Source: DATFAS01 sp035254305
GTDB lineage: Bacteria > Bacillota > Bacilli > Aneurinibacillales > RAOX-1
Direction of reading: 5' to 3'
Assembly (NCBI GenBank): GCA_035254305.1
Contig: DATFAS010000097.1
Span: 1 to 45,974, forward strand
Length of the DNA: 45,974 bases
The first letter of the stretch is position 1; each line of letters starts with the position of its first letter. Position numbers and translations under genes: made by a program. Positions 1 to 9,452 of this stretch are shown in pieces. The notes under the pieces were generated by a model that saw only the letters and a program-made list of their open reading frames with translations, did not search any database and had not been told where the DNA came from.

Positions 1-158
1 CTTAATTTCCTTTGATTTATCAGTGTAAAGCTTTAAACCGCAAATAAATTTATTTTACATATAACATTTACTTTCCACAGGATTTTTTTCCATATTGATT
101 CAATGAATTGATTTAGGAAGGAAACAAACACTAAGGAAAAAGAAAAAGGGGGCTACTT

Positions 159-473
159 ATGAAAAAGAATGTTGGCACACTAGATGCTCTCATTAGAATA
201 ACCTTTGGACTGCTTGGTCTAACATGGGGGATATCTCGAATTGTTCGTTCTCGGGAACATAAATTCCCACTTTTTATAACATTCATGTCTGCTTTAAAGG
301 TTGCTGAAGGGGTGGTTCGGTTTTGTCCTGGACTTGCTTTATTTGGAGTGAATACTATTGATGAGGAAGATCGTTCAAGAAAATCACCGTTTCCAACTCA
401 ATATTATGCTCGCAGAAAGGTTTCACCTGTAACGACCACTGATGAAGAAAAAAGGGGGCATCAAATTGATTAG
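159..473 (+). CDS. DUF2892 (YgaP-like transmembrane) small membrane protein
   Basis: A 104-residue protein whose N-terminal 70 residues look like the DUF2892/YgaP-type two-helix membrane domain: it opens MKKNVGTLDALIRITFGLLG, has a first hydrophobic helix at about 10-27, and a second weaker hydrophobic stretch at about 37-65 (FITFMSALKVAEGVVRFCPG). The C-terminal 35 residues are charged and probably cytoplasmic. The ATG follows the ribosome binding site AAAGGGGG with about 6 bases between. The family has no firmly assigned biochemical role; in other proteins the domain occurs beside rhodanese domains, but none is present here. The gene overlaps by 8 bases the next small frame and converges on purD. 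Membrane location is inferred from hydrophobicity only. Confidence 0.75.
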   Translation: MKKNVGTLDALIRITFGLLGLTWGISRIVRSREHKFPLFITFMSALKVAEGVVRFCPGLALFGVNTIDEEDRSRKSPFPTQYYARRKVSPVTTTDEEKRGHQID

Positions 474-597
474 CGCTTCTTTAATCAAATATGCTTGGAA
501 TCATGCATTTGTCTGGATTTCCATCGTTGCTGCCATTGTTCTTATTGGATATCTATGGTTCACATTTAATAAAAAGACAGGACGCTATAAATCATAG
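466..597 (+). CDS. 43-residue single-pass membrane peptide (hypothetical)
   Basis: A short frame starting at TTG, with the sequence MISASLIKYAWNHAFVW at its start, one strongly hydrophobic helix at about residues 14-34 (FVWISIVAAIVLIGYLWF), and a basic tail ending NKKTGRYKS. A strong ribosome binding site (AAAGGGGG, 451-458) lies 8-9 bases before the TTG, inside the end of the DUF2892 gene, so translational coupling is likely. The stop codon lies inside the hairpin at 579-603. I do not recognise a family. The strong binding site and the clean membrane-helix-plus-basic-tail pattern are what support it; a chance frame cannot be excluded. Confidence 0.55.
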   Translation: MISASLIKYAWNHAFVWISIVAAIVLIGYLWFTFNKKTGRYKS

Positions 598-603
598 CGT
601 CCT
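579..603 (-). terminator. Terminator of the pur operon (perfect 10-bp stem)
   Basis: AGGACGCTAT and ATAGCGTCCT are exact inverted repeats around a 5-base loop. Read on the minus strand, the stem is followed by GTCTTTTTATT, so it fits a factor-independent terminator 47 bases after purD. On the plus strand it is followed by a pyrimidine-rich tract only, so it may act weakly in that direction for the two small membrane genes. Confidence 0.8.
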
Positions 604-649
604 CTTTCCTTCTGTACTATGTCGAATTACTTCATTTTTGTTTAACTAC

Positions 650-1933
650 TCAGTTTTTCAGAAGGGACGTCCTGTTAAGAGCTTTCATCGCAATATCTTT
701 TCGGTAATGAGCCCCTTCAAAATGAATACCTTTATCAATTGCTTGATAGGCCAGCTCTCTGGCCTTTTCTACTGTTTCAGCAACTCCTGTTACTCCTAAA
801 ACACGTCCACCAATGGTAATAAGTTTTCCATCCTTCATTGCCGTACCCGCATGGAAGATTATAGCACCCTTATCATCGGTTGATCCCTCAATGACCCTAT
901 CTTTTGCATAAGGTCCAGGGTAGCCCTCAGCTGCCATAATAACACATACTGCTGCTTCATCTTTCCACTTAATCGAAAGACTTTCCAATTCACCGGATGC
1001 ACCAGCAATTAAAATATCTAGCAAATCAGTTTCAAGAAGTGGAAGAACAACTTGTGTTTCTGGGTCCCCAAAGCGAGCATTATATTCGATAACCTTAGGG
1101 CCTTTTGCCGTCATCATTAGACCTGTATAAAGAATCCCTCTGAATGTACGCCCTTCAGTCACCATAGCCTGTGCTGTAGGCTTAACGATTTCTTCAACAA
1201 TCTGATCGATCAGATCCTGAGAAACATGAGGAACAGGTGCATAGGTTCCCATTCCACCCGTATTCGGTCCTTTATCTCCATCGTAAACAGGTTTATGGTC
1301 TTGTGAAGGAACCATTGGCTTAACTACCGTTCCATCCACAAAGGCTAGAAGAGTCATCTCTTCCCCTTCTAAGAATTCTTCAATAACTACCTTCGCACCC
1401 GCTCTACCGAAGATTTCATCCTTCATCATAGACTCAAGAGCTAACTCAGCCTCTTCAAGAGACTGGGCAACGACAACTCCTTTACCTGCTGCTAAACCGT
1501 CCGCTTTAATAACAATAGGCGCCCCTTGTTCACGAATATAATGGAGAGCCAACTCATAATCTGTAAACACTTCATATTTTGCAGTCGGAATAGAATACTT
1601 TTTCATTAATTCTTTAGCGAAGGATTTACTTCCTTCAATTAATGCCGCTTCACTACGTGGGCCAAAAACAGCTAAGCCTTTTTCTTCAAAATGATTAACA
1701 ACCCCAAGCAACAACGGGTCCTCTGGGCCAACAAACGTAATATCCACTTTCTGTTCTAAAGCAAATGCAGAAAGCTTCTCTAAGTCACCTACTTGAATCG
1801 GAACGCACTCAGCAATCCCAGCGATTCCAGGATTTCCAGGTGCACAGTATATCTTTTCAACTTTAGGGCTTTGCGATAGCTTCCAAACAATCGCATGTTC
1901 CCGTCCACCGCTTCCAACTACGAATACCTTCAT
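650..1933 (-). CDS. purD: Phosphoribosylamine--glycine ligase (GAR synthetase)
   Basis: PurD joins glycine to 5-phosphoribosylamine with ATP, step 2 of de novo purine synthesis in the cytoplasm. The 427-residue length is normal. It opens MKVFVVGSGGREHAIVWKL, the typical N-terminal domain, and then shows an ATP-grasp domain from about 100 to 320 with IKADGLAAGKGV near 142-153 and EYNARFGDPETQ near 285-295, where metal-binding residues lie. The C-terminal PurD domain follows. The ATG has GGGGGA upstream. It is the last gene of the operon, 15 bases after purH, and a strong terminator follows. Family assignment is certain. Confidence 0.98.
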   Translation of the reverse strand: MKVFVVGSGGREHAIVWKLSQSPKVEKIYCAPGNPGIAGIAECVPIQVGDLEKLSAFALEQKVDITFVGPEDPLLLGVVNHFEEKGLAVFGPRSEAALIEGSKSFAKELMKKYSIPTAKYEVFTDYELALHYIREQGAPIVIKADGLAAGKGVVVAQSLEEAELALESMMKDEIFGRAGAKVVIEEFLEGEEMTLLAFVDGTVVKPMVPSQDHKPVYDGDKGPNTGGMGTYAPVPHVSQDLIDQIVEEIVKPTAQAMVTEGRTFRGILYTGLMMTAKGPKVIEYNARFGDPETQVVLPLLETDLLDILIAGASGELESLSIKWKDEAAVCVIMAAEGYPGPYAKDRVIEGSTDDKGAIIFHAGTAMKDGKLITIGGRVLGVTGVAETVEKARELAYQAIDKGIHFEGAHYRKDIAMKALNRTSLLKN

Positions 1934-1948
1934 AGGGTCCCCCTATTA

Positions 1949-3481
1949 TTAATGTTTAAAATGACGTACACCTGTAAACACCATGGCAATACCATGTTTA
2001 TTGGCTTCTTCGATGGAATCCTTATCTCGAATTGATCCACCAGGTTGAATAATCGCTGTAATACCTGCTTTAGCTGCTGCCTCGACAGTATCTGACATTG
2101 GGAAGAAAGCATCCGATGCCAATATAGAACCCACTGATTTTTCACCTGCTTGTTCAATAGCAATCTTAGCCGAACCTACTCGGTTCATTTGCCCTGCGCC
2201 AACACCAACCGTACGACCATCTTTAGCAAGGATAATCGCATTGGATTTCACATGCTTAACAACCTTCCAGCCGAACAATAGCTGTTCCATTTCTTCAGGG
2301 GTTGGCGTGCGATCTGTAACCACTTTAAGATCTTCTTCCTTCACCTGTAGAACATCATCTTCTTGTACTAATAAACCACCTTGTACGGAACGCAAGCGTA
2401 ATGCTGCACGATCTCCCGTTACTAAATTGCCCAATTTCAAAAGACGAAGATTTTTCTTCTCTTTCAATACTTCAAGTGCATCCGGTTCAAAATCAGGAGC
2501 CATAATGATTTCAAGGAACAATTCCTTCATCAAAAGTGCACTTGCCTTATCGATTGGGCGGTTAGCCGCAATGATTCCACCAAAAATAGAGACGGGGTCT
2601 GCTTCATAAGCAAGCTTATAAGCTTCTAGGATTGTTTCACCTGTTCCTACTCCACAAGGATTGGTATGTTTAACAGCAATAACAGCCGGTTTCGTAAATT
2701 CCTTCAAAAGTGCTAAAGCAGCATCCGCATCATTAATATTGTTATAAGAGAGTTCTTTTCCATTCAGTTGCTCTGCAGCACTAAGCGTTCCCTGGGAAAT
2801 CATAGGATTCCGATAGAAAGCTGCGCCCTGATGAGGATTTTCTCCATATCGAAGATCTTGAACCTTCTCAAAGGTAACTGTATATTGATCAGGCCATTCT
2901 TCCCCAACCTGCTTGGTTAAATAATCCGCAATTAGCGTATCATACGCTGCTGTATGTCTGAATACTTTTGCTGCTAAGCTTCTACGAGTTTGTTGACTTA
3001 CATCTCCACCCTTTAGCTCTTCAAGCACTAAATCATAATCCTTAGCATCAACTACAACTGTTACGAATGCATGGTTTTTAGCAGCGGATCGAAGCATAGA
3101 CGGTCCACCGATATCGATATTTTCGATCGCCTCTTCGAAAGCTACATCTTCTTTACTAATTGTCTCTTTAAAAGGGTATAAATTTACAACCACCATATCG
3201 ATAGGCTGAATGGAAAGATCACGAAGTGCAGTCATATGTTCTTCTTTATCACGAACAGCTAGTAAACCTCCATGAATGTTAGGATGAAGTGTTTTTACTC
3301 TACCATCCATGATTTCAGGGAAGCCGGTAACGTCAGAAATCCCTATAACCTTAATTCCTTGCTCTTTAAGCAATTTAAAGGTCCCGCCTGTAGAAACAAT
3401 TTCAAATCCTAATTTTTCAAGCTCACGCGAAAACTCAACAATTCCTGTTTTATCAGAAACACTAATTAAAGCTCTTTTCAT
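1949..3481 (-). CDS. purH: Bifunctional AICAR transformylase / IMP cyclohydrolase
   Basis: PurH carries out the last two steps to IMP: formylation of AICAR with 10-formyl-THF, then ring closure. The N-terminal MGS-like cyclohydrolase domain covers about 1-130 (KRALISVSDKTGI, VSTGGTF, LHPNIHGG) and the AICAR transformylase domain the remainder, with LRYGENPHQ near 214, the catalytic KHTNPCGVG near 270, and the end VFTGVRHFKH. At 510 residues it matches the family. I chose the ATG at 3481 rather than the one 6 bases upstream because AAAGGTGG lies 6 bases before it and abuts the upstream one. The start overlaps the purN end by 20 bases, which suggests coupling. Confidence 0.98.
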   Translation of the reverse strand: MKRALISVSDKTGIVEFSRELEKLGFEIVSTGGTFKLLKEQGIKVIGISDVTGFPEIMDGRVKTLHPNIHGGLLAVRDKEEHMTALRDLSIQPIDMVVVNLYPFKETISKEDVAFEEAIENIDIGGPSMLRSAAKNHAFVTVVVDAKDYDLVLEELKGGDVSQQTRRSLAAKVFRHTAAYDTLIADYLTKQVGEEWPDQYTVTFEKVQDLRYGENPHQGAAFYRNPMISQGTLSAAEQLNGKELSYNNINDADAALALLKEFTKPAVIAVKHTNPCGVGTGETILEAYKLAYEADPVSIFGGIIAANRPIDKASALLMKELFLEIIMAPDFEPDALEVLKEKKNLRLLKLGNLVTGDRAALRLRSVQGGLLVQEDDVLQVKEEDLKVVTDRTPTPEEMEQLLFGWKVVKHVKSNAIILAKDGRTVGVGAGQMNRVGSAKIAIEQAGEKSVGSILASDAFFPMSDTVEAAAKAGITAIIQPGGSIRDKDSIEEANKHGIAMVFTGVRHFKH

Positions 3482-4079
3482 AAACATCCACCTTTCTTCC
3501 CTTCAATTGAACAAGTCCCTTTTGTATCCAGTTGATCACTTCCGGCAAGATCTGATGCTCTTGTTCCTGGATCTTATGGCTAAGTGACTCCTTCGTTTCT
3601 CCAACTGCTATCACAACAGGTCTTTGTGCAATGATGGGGCCTGTATCCATCCCGGCGTCTACAAAATGAACAGTTACTCCCGTAATCTTCACACCGTAAT
3701 CAAGAGCTTGTCCTATAGCATCCTTCCCCTGAAATGCTGGTAGCAAAGACGGATGCAAGTTAATGATTCGACCTTCAAATTCTTTTAGTAAGGTACTACC
3801 TACTATGCGCATATATCCGGCTAGTACGATAAAATCAATCTCTTTTTCTTTTAGCTTCTTAATAATTTCAATTTCATAGGCTACTTTATTTTCGTAATCC
3901 TTCGCTTTAAAAGAAAACACCGGAATGAATGCATCCGTTGCTTTTTTTACAACAAGTGCATCCGGTCGGTCACATACAAGCAGTGCCAAATCAACTCCCT
4001 GTATTTTATCCATCTGAATAGCTTGAACAATAGCAGCAAAGTTAGACCCACTACCGGAAGCAAATACAGCAATTTTCAT
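3462..4079 (-). CDS. purN: Phosphoribosylglycinamide formyltransferase (GAR transformylase)
   Basis: PurN transfers a formyl group from 10-formyl-THF to GAR. The 205-residue protein begins MKIAVFASGSGSNFAAIVQAI, the phosphate-binding loop of the family, and contains LAGYMRIV near 89-96, the catalytic stretch IINLHPSLLPAF near 105-116 (Asn-His pair), and GVTVHFVDAGMDTGPII near 135-151 with the third catalytic residue, Asp. The start codon directly abuts the purM stop codon, and the end overlaps purH. Length is slightly above the roughly 195 of B. subtilis PurN because of a basic C-terminal tail. No purT-type alternative is present in the window. Confidence 0.97.
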   Translation of the reverse strand: MKIAVFASGSGSNFAAIVQAIQMDKIQGVDLALLVCDRPDALVVKKATDAFIPVFSFKAKDYENKVAYEIEIIKKLKEKEIDFIVLAGYMRIVGSTLLKEFEGRIINLHPSLLPAFQGKDAIGQALDYGVKITGVTVHFVDAGMDTGPIIAQRPVVIAVGETKESLSHKIQEQEHQILPEVINWIQKGLVQLKGRKVDVYEKSFN

Positions 4080-5120
4080 CTAAGCTTTCCCTCCGCCTAG
4101 GACTACCTCTTCGTCTCCAGCAGCAATCGTACCAATTTGGTAGGCTAACTCACCAAGAGACTTCAGTTCATCAATCACCCCGGCAGCATTTTCTTGACTG
4201 ACTACAAGAATCATTCCAATCCCCATATTAAAGGTACGGAACATATCATGCTCGCTGACTTCACCTTTTTCTTGCAATAGGTTAAAGATAGGTAGAATCG
4301 GCCAAGATCCTCTATTAATCTCAGCTTGTAATCCCTTAGGAAGAACACGAGGGATGTTATCGTAGAAGCCTCCACCTGTAATGTGGACCATACCTTTTAC
4401 TTGGAACTTCTTAAGTAGGGCTAGGATTGGTTTTACATAAATACGCGTTGGAGTTAACAATACATCCCCAAGCTTACCACCAATCTCTTGTACTTCATCA
4501 TGAAGAGAAAGCCCTGCATCTTGAAGTAAAACTTTACGTACAAGGGAAAATCCATTACTGTGTACTCCGCTTGAAGGAAGGCCGATTAAACAATCCCCAC
4601 TTTGGATAGTAGATCCATCCACGATATTCTTCTTATCAACAATCCCAACGGTAAAACCAGCGATATCATATTCATCACCCGTGTACATACCTGGCATTTC
4701 CGCTGTTTCTCCACCAATTAAGGAGCATCCCGCTAATTCACAACCATCTGCGATTCCCTTAACAATAGATTCAATCTTTTCTGGCAATACTTTTCCACAG
4801 GCTAAGTAGTCGAGAAAAAATAAAGGTTCTGCACCTGATACTGCAACATCATTGACACACATAGCGACAGCATCGATTCCAATGGTATCGTGTTTATCCA
4901 TTGCAAAGGCAATTTTTAATTTCGTACCCACGCCATCTGTACCTGAGACAAGGATTGGTTCTTCCATTTCCTTAAGCTCTGGTCGAAATAATGCTCCAAA
5001 TCCCCCAAGTCCTGTCAGAACCTCAGGTCGGAACGTTTTCTTCACATGCTTCTTCATTCTCTCAACCGCTTCATTTCCTGCGTCGATATCTACGCCAGCC
5101 TGACGATAAGCTTCGCTCAT
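4080..5120 (-). CDS. purM: Phosphoribosylformylglycinamidine cyclo-ligase (AIR synthetase)
   Basis: PurM closes the imidazole ring, turning FGAM into AIR with ATP. The 346-residue length is normal. Visible family marks are VSGTDGVGTKLKIAF near 58-72, the nucleotide- and metal-binding region MCVNDVAVSGAEPLFFLDY near 87-105, GETAEMPGMY near 137-146, and ITGGGFYDNIPR near 248-259. It is homologous to PurL and shares its ATP-binding fold. The ATG has GGGGGATTATA in front. It lies 15 bases after purF and directly abuts purN, in the middle of the operon. Confidence 0.98.
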   Translation of the reverse strand: MSEAYRQAGVDIDAGNEAVERMKKHVKKTFRPEVLTGLGGFGALFRPELKEMEEPILVSGTDGVGTKLKIAFAMDKHDTIGIDAVAMCVNDVAVSGAEPLFFLDYLACGKVLPEKIESIVKGIADGCELAGCSLIGGETAEMPGMYTGDEYDIAGFTVGIVDKKNIVDGSTIQSGDCLIGLPSSGVHSNGFSLVRKVLLQDAGLSLHDEVQEIGGKLGDVLLTPTRIYVKPILALLKKFQVKGMVHITGGGFYDNIPRVLPKGLQAEINRGSWPILPIFNLLQEKGEVSEHDMFRTFNMGIGMILVVSQENAAGVIDELKSLGELAYQIGTIAAGDEEVVLGGGKA

Positions 5121-5135
5121 TATAATCCCCCGTCC

Positions 5136-6560
5136 TTACTTGGTTAACGCACCACATTTAGTAGCTGGTTCTTCATAAATTTCTGTCGGGTATTGTCCAG
5201 TAAAACAAGCAAGACAATGACCGCGATTCGGATGATCGTCCTGTCTTCCTGTGCCCTCGAGTAACCCTTCAACAGACAAAAAGGCTAAACTATCCGCACC
5301 AATAAACTCACGAATCTCTTCGATGCTCTTCTGAGAAGCAATTAATTCTTCTCGATCTGACGTATCGATACCATAGAAACAAGGGTTCTTAACAGGTGGA
5401 GAACTGATTCGAACGTGAACCTCTAGAGCTCCAGCGTCTCTTAACATCCGAACAATCCTTCCACTCGTTGTTCCACGAACGATAGAATCATCTATCATAA
5501 CGACTCTCTTGCCTTCCACAACTTTACGAACAGCACTAAGCTTCATACGTACACCCTGTGCCCGAAGCTCCTGACTAGGTTGGATAAACGTTCTTCCTAC
5601 ATAACGGTTCTTAATCAATCCAAGTTCATACGGAATTCCTGTAGCTTCGGCATAACCAATTGCTGCAGATATACTTGAATCTGGAACTCCCGTCACTACG
5701 TCTGCCGGTACCGCAGCTTCCTTCGCTAACTGCCTACCTAGTTGTTTCCGAGCCTGATGCACATTAATTCCATCTATATCACTATCAGGTCGTGCAAAGT
5801 AAATATATTCAAATGAACAAATAGAACGCTGGGTATTCCCTGAGACTCTTTCAGAACGTATGCCATCTTCATCGATCACGATCATCTCACCTGGTTCTAC
5901 TTCACGAAGATAAGTAGCTCCAATCACATCAAATGCACAAGTCTCTGATGACACCACATATCCATCTCCGATTAAGCCTAACGATAATGGACGAAGTCCA
6001 TTAGGGTCTAGAGCAATAATCATCTTCTTCTCTGTTAAGACAAGCAAGGCGTAAGCACCCTTGATCATTCTTAAAGATTCCCGAACTGCCTCTTCTACTC
6101 GATCATACCCAGAACGTGCAATAAGATGGGCAATGACCTCTGTGTCACTGGAAGTTTGGAAGATAGAACCTTGACGTTCAAGCTGATGCTTGATTTGCTT
6201 TGCATTAACTAGATTGCCATTATGAGCCAGAGCTAAATTGCCTTGACCGTATTTAAAAACTAATGGCTGTGCATTTTCGATCCGGCTATCTCCAGCTGTC
6301 GTATAACGAACATGACCTATAGCCATATTTCCTTTAATTTGCGCTAATTCATTGTTTCCAAAGGCCTCTGTTACAAGACCCATTCCTCTATGATACAAGA
6401 AGCGTTCTCCATTAGAAGCACAGATCCCAGCGGATTCTTGCCCACGGTGTTGTAAGGCATGTATACCGTAATAGGTTAGCTGTGGGGCATCTGGATGTCC
6501 GAAGACTCCAAATACACCACATTCCTCATTAAGCTTATCCCAAATTACTTCATCAAGCAT
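5136..6560 (-). CDS. purF: Amidophosphoribosyltransferase (glutamine PRPP amidotransferase)
   Basis: PurF makes phosphoribosylamine from PRPP and glutamine, the committed step. The 474-residue protein has a short propeptide, MLDEVIWDKLNEE, before the catalytic Cys of CGVFGVFG, as in B. subtilis PurF, so N-terminal processing is expected. The glutaminase domain (ALQHRGQESAGI, GHVRYTTAGDS) is followed by the phosphoribosyltransferase domain with the PRPP motif VVMIDDSIVRGTTSGRI near 350-366. Cys residues in CSFEYIYF, PCFYGID and RGHCLACF are placed as in the 4Fe-4S cluster enzymes. The gene overlaps the purL end by 16 bases. End-product inhibition by AMP and GMP is known for the family. Confidence 0.98.
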   Translation of the reverse strand: MLDEVIWDKLNEECGVFGVFGHPDAPQLTYYGIHALQHRGQESAGICASNGERFLYHRGMGLVTEAFGNNELAQIKGNMAIGHVRYTTAGDSRIENAQPLVFKYGQGNLALAHNGNLVNAKQIKHQLERQGSIFQTSSDTEVIAHLIARSGYDRVEEAVRESLRMIKGAYALLVLTEKKMIIALDPNGLRPLSLGLIGDGYVVSSETCAFDVIGATYLREVEPGEMIVIDEDGIRSERVSGNTQRSICSFEYIYFARPDSDIDGINVHQARKQLGRQLAKEAAVPADVVTGVPDSSISAAIGYAEATGIPYELGLIKNRYVGRTFIQPSQELRAQGVRMKLSAVRKVVEGKRVVMIDDSIVRGTTSGRIVRMLRDAGALEVHVRISSPPVKNPCFYGIDTSDREELIASQKSIEEIREFIGADSLAFLSVEGLLEGTGRQDDHPNRGHCLACFTGQYPTEIYEEPATKCGALTK

Positions 6561-8776
6561 GGAATCGCATCCTTCCAGGCCACCTTGAGTTCACTAAGCG
6601 GCTGTTCAATGATTTGTTGTTGGTTTATAGAAATGGACAATCGATCATCCCCAACACGTCCTAGTTGTGTTACAGGTGTCCCTACTTCTGCCGCTATTTG
6701 CTTGATTGTATCCACATGTTCTGGAAGAACGGAAAGGATAATTCTAGATTGTGATTCGCTAAAGAGAGCAAGATCAGCACGTAAGGTCGTATCCAAATTC
6801 ACCTGCGCCCCAAGTCCACGACCAATACAGCATTCAGCTAATCCAACTGCTAAACCACCCTCAGAAAGGTCATGAGCCGATCTAACATACCCCGATTGAA
6901 TTGCCTTTAACGTAACCTGCTGCACAGCTTTTTCCTTATCTAAATCAATCATAGGTGGGCGTCCTTCAATTCGACCTAGGCGTAATTTTTGATATTCTGA
7001 ACCGCCTATTTCTGACTTGGTTTCGCCAAGAAGAAGAATAATATCACCACTAGCTTTAAATTCTTGTGTCGTAATGTGCTCCATGTCCTCAATTAAACCA
7101 ACCATCCCAATGGTTGGAGTTGGATAGATAGCCACACCACTTGTTTCATTGTACAAGCTCACATTCCCTCCAATTACAGGAGCTTCTAGAACACGGCAAG
7201 CCTCACTAATTCCATCAGCTGCTTGTTCTAATTGCCAGAAAATCTCTGGTTTCTCTGGGTTACCGAAATTTAGGTTATCCGTAATAGCCAGAGGAAGTGC
7301 ACCTGAGCAAACTACGTTTCTCGCTGATTCAGCCACTGCAATGGCTCCACCTTGATAAGGATCAAGATAAACATAGCGTCCATTGCAGTCTGTAGACATA
7401 GCCAATGCTTTCTTGGTTCCACGGATGGCAATAACCGCTGCATCTGATCCTGGTCGAACCGCAGTATTCGTCCGAACCATATAATCATATTGATTGTATA
7501 CCCACTCTTTGCTTGCAATCGTTGGAGTAGAAAGTAGTGCAAGAAGAGTGTCATTATAATTATTTGTTTCCTCAATGGCACTAGCATCAAGAGATTGGTA
7601 CTCCTCATAATAGCTCGGTACTTGAGAAGGTTTATGATAAACTGGAGCATCTTCAGCTAGCTTATCTGCTGGTATTTCAGCTACAACCTCACCTTTGTGA
7701 AGAAGACGAAGCATATTATCATCGGTAACACGTCCAATTGTAGCTGAGTGAAGTCCCCACTTATTGAAGATATCTTCTACCTCTTTTTCTTTTCCCTGCT
7801 TAACAACGACAAGCATACGTTCCTGAGATTCGGATAACATCATTTCATAGGCAGACATATCCTTTTCCCGTTGTGGGACAAGATCTAGGTTTAATTCAAT
7901 TCCATTCCCTGCTTTACTTGCCATCTCTGAACTTGAGCTAGTTAACCCGGCAGCTCCCATGTCTTGAATTCCAACCACATGGCCAGATGCAATTAATTCT
8001 AATGTAGCTTCGAGAAGAAGCTTCTCCATGAAAGGATCCCCTACCTGAACAGCAGGTCTTTTTGCCTCAGATGCCTCACTTAATTCTTCTGAAGCGAAAG
8101 TAGCTCCATGGATTCCGTCTCTTCCTGTTGCTGCACCTACATAAATCACAGGATTGCCAATTCCCTTTGCCAAGCCTTTTTGAATCTCATCATGCCCAAT
8201 TAAGCCTACGCACATAGCATTAACCAACGGATTTCCTTCATAGCTTCCGTCAAATACTACCTCGCCACCAACAGTAGGAATTCCCATACAATTTCCATAA
8301 CCAGCAATACCCGCTACTACATGTTCAAACAAATATTTCGTTCTTGGATTATCCAATTCACCAAATCGAAGGGAGTTGAGTAAAGCTATTGGACGTGCTC
8401 CCATGGAGAATACATCACGGATAATCCCACCTACACCTGTCGCAGCCCCTTGGTAAGGTTCAATTGCGGATGGGTGATTATGACTTTCCATTTTAAATAC
8501 AACCGCTTGGTTGTCTCCAATATCTACAATCCCCGCGCCCTCTCCAGGTCCTTGTAATACTCTTGGACCCGTAACAGGGAATCGACGAAGCACTGGTTTA
8601 GAGTTTTTATAGCTGCAGTGTTCAGACCACATAACACTAAAAATACCTGTTTCTGTATAATTAGGTTTTCTACCCAAAATTTGGATGACCTTCTGGAACT
8701 CTTCGTCACTCAAACCCATTTCACGATAAATACGTTGTTCTTCTATTTGTTCAGGAGTTGGCTCTTTATGCTGCAC
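6545..8776 (-). CDS. purL: FGAM synthase, large subunit (PurL, small-type)
   Basis: PurL is the ATP-dependent synthetase subunit of the PurSQL complex that converts FGAR to FGAM. The 743-residue size is that of the Gram-positive PurL that needs separate PurS and PurQ; both are adjacent here. Motifs: MWSEHCSYKNS near 47, FKMESHNHPSAIEPYQGAATGVGGI near 86-110, GGEVVFDGSY and TDNLNFGNPEKPE. I chose the GTG at 8776 (MQHKEPTPEQIEEQ) because GGAGGG precedes it by 9 bases; a longer in-frame extension runs back into purQ but has no binding site. It overlaps the purQ end by 11 bases, consistent with a coupled complex. Confidence 0.97.
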   Translation of the reverse strand: MQHKEPTPEQIEEQRIYREMGLSDEEFQKVIQILGRKPNYTETGIFSVMWSEHCSYKNSKPVLRRFPVTGPRVLQGPGEGAGIVDIGDNQAVVFKMESHNHPSAIEPYQGAATGVGGIIRDVFSMGARPIALLNSLRFGELDNPRTKYLFEHVVAGIAGYGNCMGIPTVGGEVVFDGSYEGNPLVNAMCVGLIGHDEIQKGLAKGIGNPVIYVGAATGRDGIHGATFASEELSEASEAKRPAVQVGDPFMEKLLLEATLELIASGHVVGIQDMGAAGLTSSSSEMASKAGNGIELNLDLVPQREKDMSAYEMMLSESQERMLVVVKQGKEKEVEDIFNKWGLHSATIGRVTDDNMLRLLHKGEVVAEIPADKLAEDAPVYHKPSQVPSYYEEYQSLDASAIEETNNYNDTLLALLSTPTIASKEWVYNQYDYMVRTNTAVRPGSDAAVIAIRGTKKALAMSTDCNGRYVYLDPYQGGAIAVAESARNVVCSGALPLAITDNLNFGNPEKPEIFWQLEQAADGISEACRVLEAPVIGGNVSLYNETSGVAIYPTPTIGMVGLIEDMEHITTQEFKASGDIILLLGETKSEIGGSEYQKLRLGRIEGRPPMIDLDKEKAVQQVTLKAIQSGYVRSAHDLSEGGLAVGLAECCIGRGLGAQVNLDTTLRADLALFSESQSRIILSVLPEHVDTIKQIAAEVGTPVTQLGRVGDDRLSISINQQQIIEQPLSELKVAWKDAIPCLMK

Positions 8777-9449
8777 CGTTTTTTTCCCTCCAATATCGGA
8801 TAATTGAGGTAAACATCCGTTTTCCATCTTCAGAACCAAGCCACTCATGAACGGCACGTTCTGGATGTGGCATCATGCCTAAAACATTGCCTTCCCGATT
8901 CATGATCCCTGCGATGTTAGCAATGGACCCGTTCGGGTTTGTTCCGTTGTAACGAAATACAATTTGTCCATTCTGCTCTAATTCCTGAAGGGTTTGCGGG
9001 TCACAATAGTAATTTCCATCCCCATGGGCAATCGGAATCTGAATGGTTTCGCCTATTTGATAATCTAAGGTAAAAGGAGAATCATTATTTTCAACTAAAA
9101 GATCAACAATTTCACAGCGGAACTTTAATGATTGATTTCTACGCAGCGCTCCAGGTAACAAACCTGCTTCAGTAAGAACTTGGAACCCGTTGCATACACC
9201 AAGAACCAATTTTCCATTTTCAGCTGCTTTCTTTAGTTCCTGCATGACAGGTGCAAGGCTTGCCATTGCACCTGGTCGAAGATAATCTCCATACGAAAAT
9301 CCACCCGGAATAAGCACAACATCGTATTTTGATAAATCCTTTTCTTGATACCAAACATAATCTACCGATTCACCAAGACAATCTTCCACTGCTTTATACA
9401 TGTCAATATCACAATTGGAACCAGGAAAAACGATCACGGCAAAATTCAT
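8766..9449 (-). CDS. purQ: FGAM synthase, glutaminase subunit
   Basis: PurQ supplies ammonia from glutamine to PurL. The 227-residue class I amidotransferase shows IPGGFSYGDYLRPGAMA near 47-63, the nucleophile Cys in LGVCNGFQVL near 83-92, and the catalytic His-Glu in MMPHPERAVHEW near the C terminus. Start ATG at 9449 sits 3 bases after the purS stop codon. The 11-base overlap with purL and the 3-base gap to purS fit production of the three subunits in one coupled unit. Family assignment is certain. Confidence 0.98.
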   Translation of the reverse strand: MNFAVIVFPGSNCDIDMYKAVEDCLGESVDYVWYQEKDLSKYDVVLIPGGFSYGDYLRPGAMASLAPVMQELKKAAENGKLVLGVCNGFQVLTEAGLLPGALRRNQSLKFRCEIVDLLVENNDSPFTLDYQIGETIQIPIAHGDGNYYCDPQTLQELEQNGQIVFRYNGTNPNGSIANIAGIMNREGNVLGMMPHPERAVHEWLGSEDGKRMFTSIIRYWREKNGAA

Positions 9450-9452
9450 GTT

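Noticed and set aside
491..799. 102-residue plus-strand frame
   Set aside because: It overlaps the small TTG-start membrane peptide in another frame and the antisense of purD; no ribosome binding site and no family pattern.
2241..2609. 122-residue plus-strand frame in purH
   Set aside because: Antisense shadow of conserved purH codons, low-complexity serine/threonine-rich translation and no binding site.
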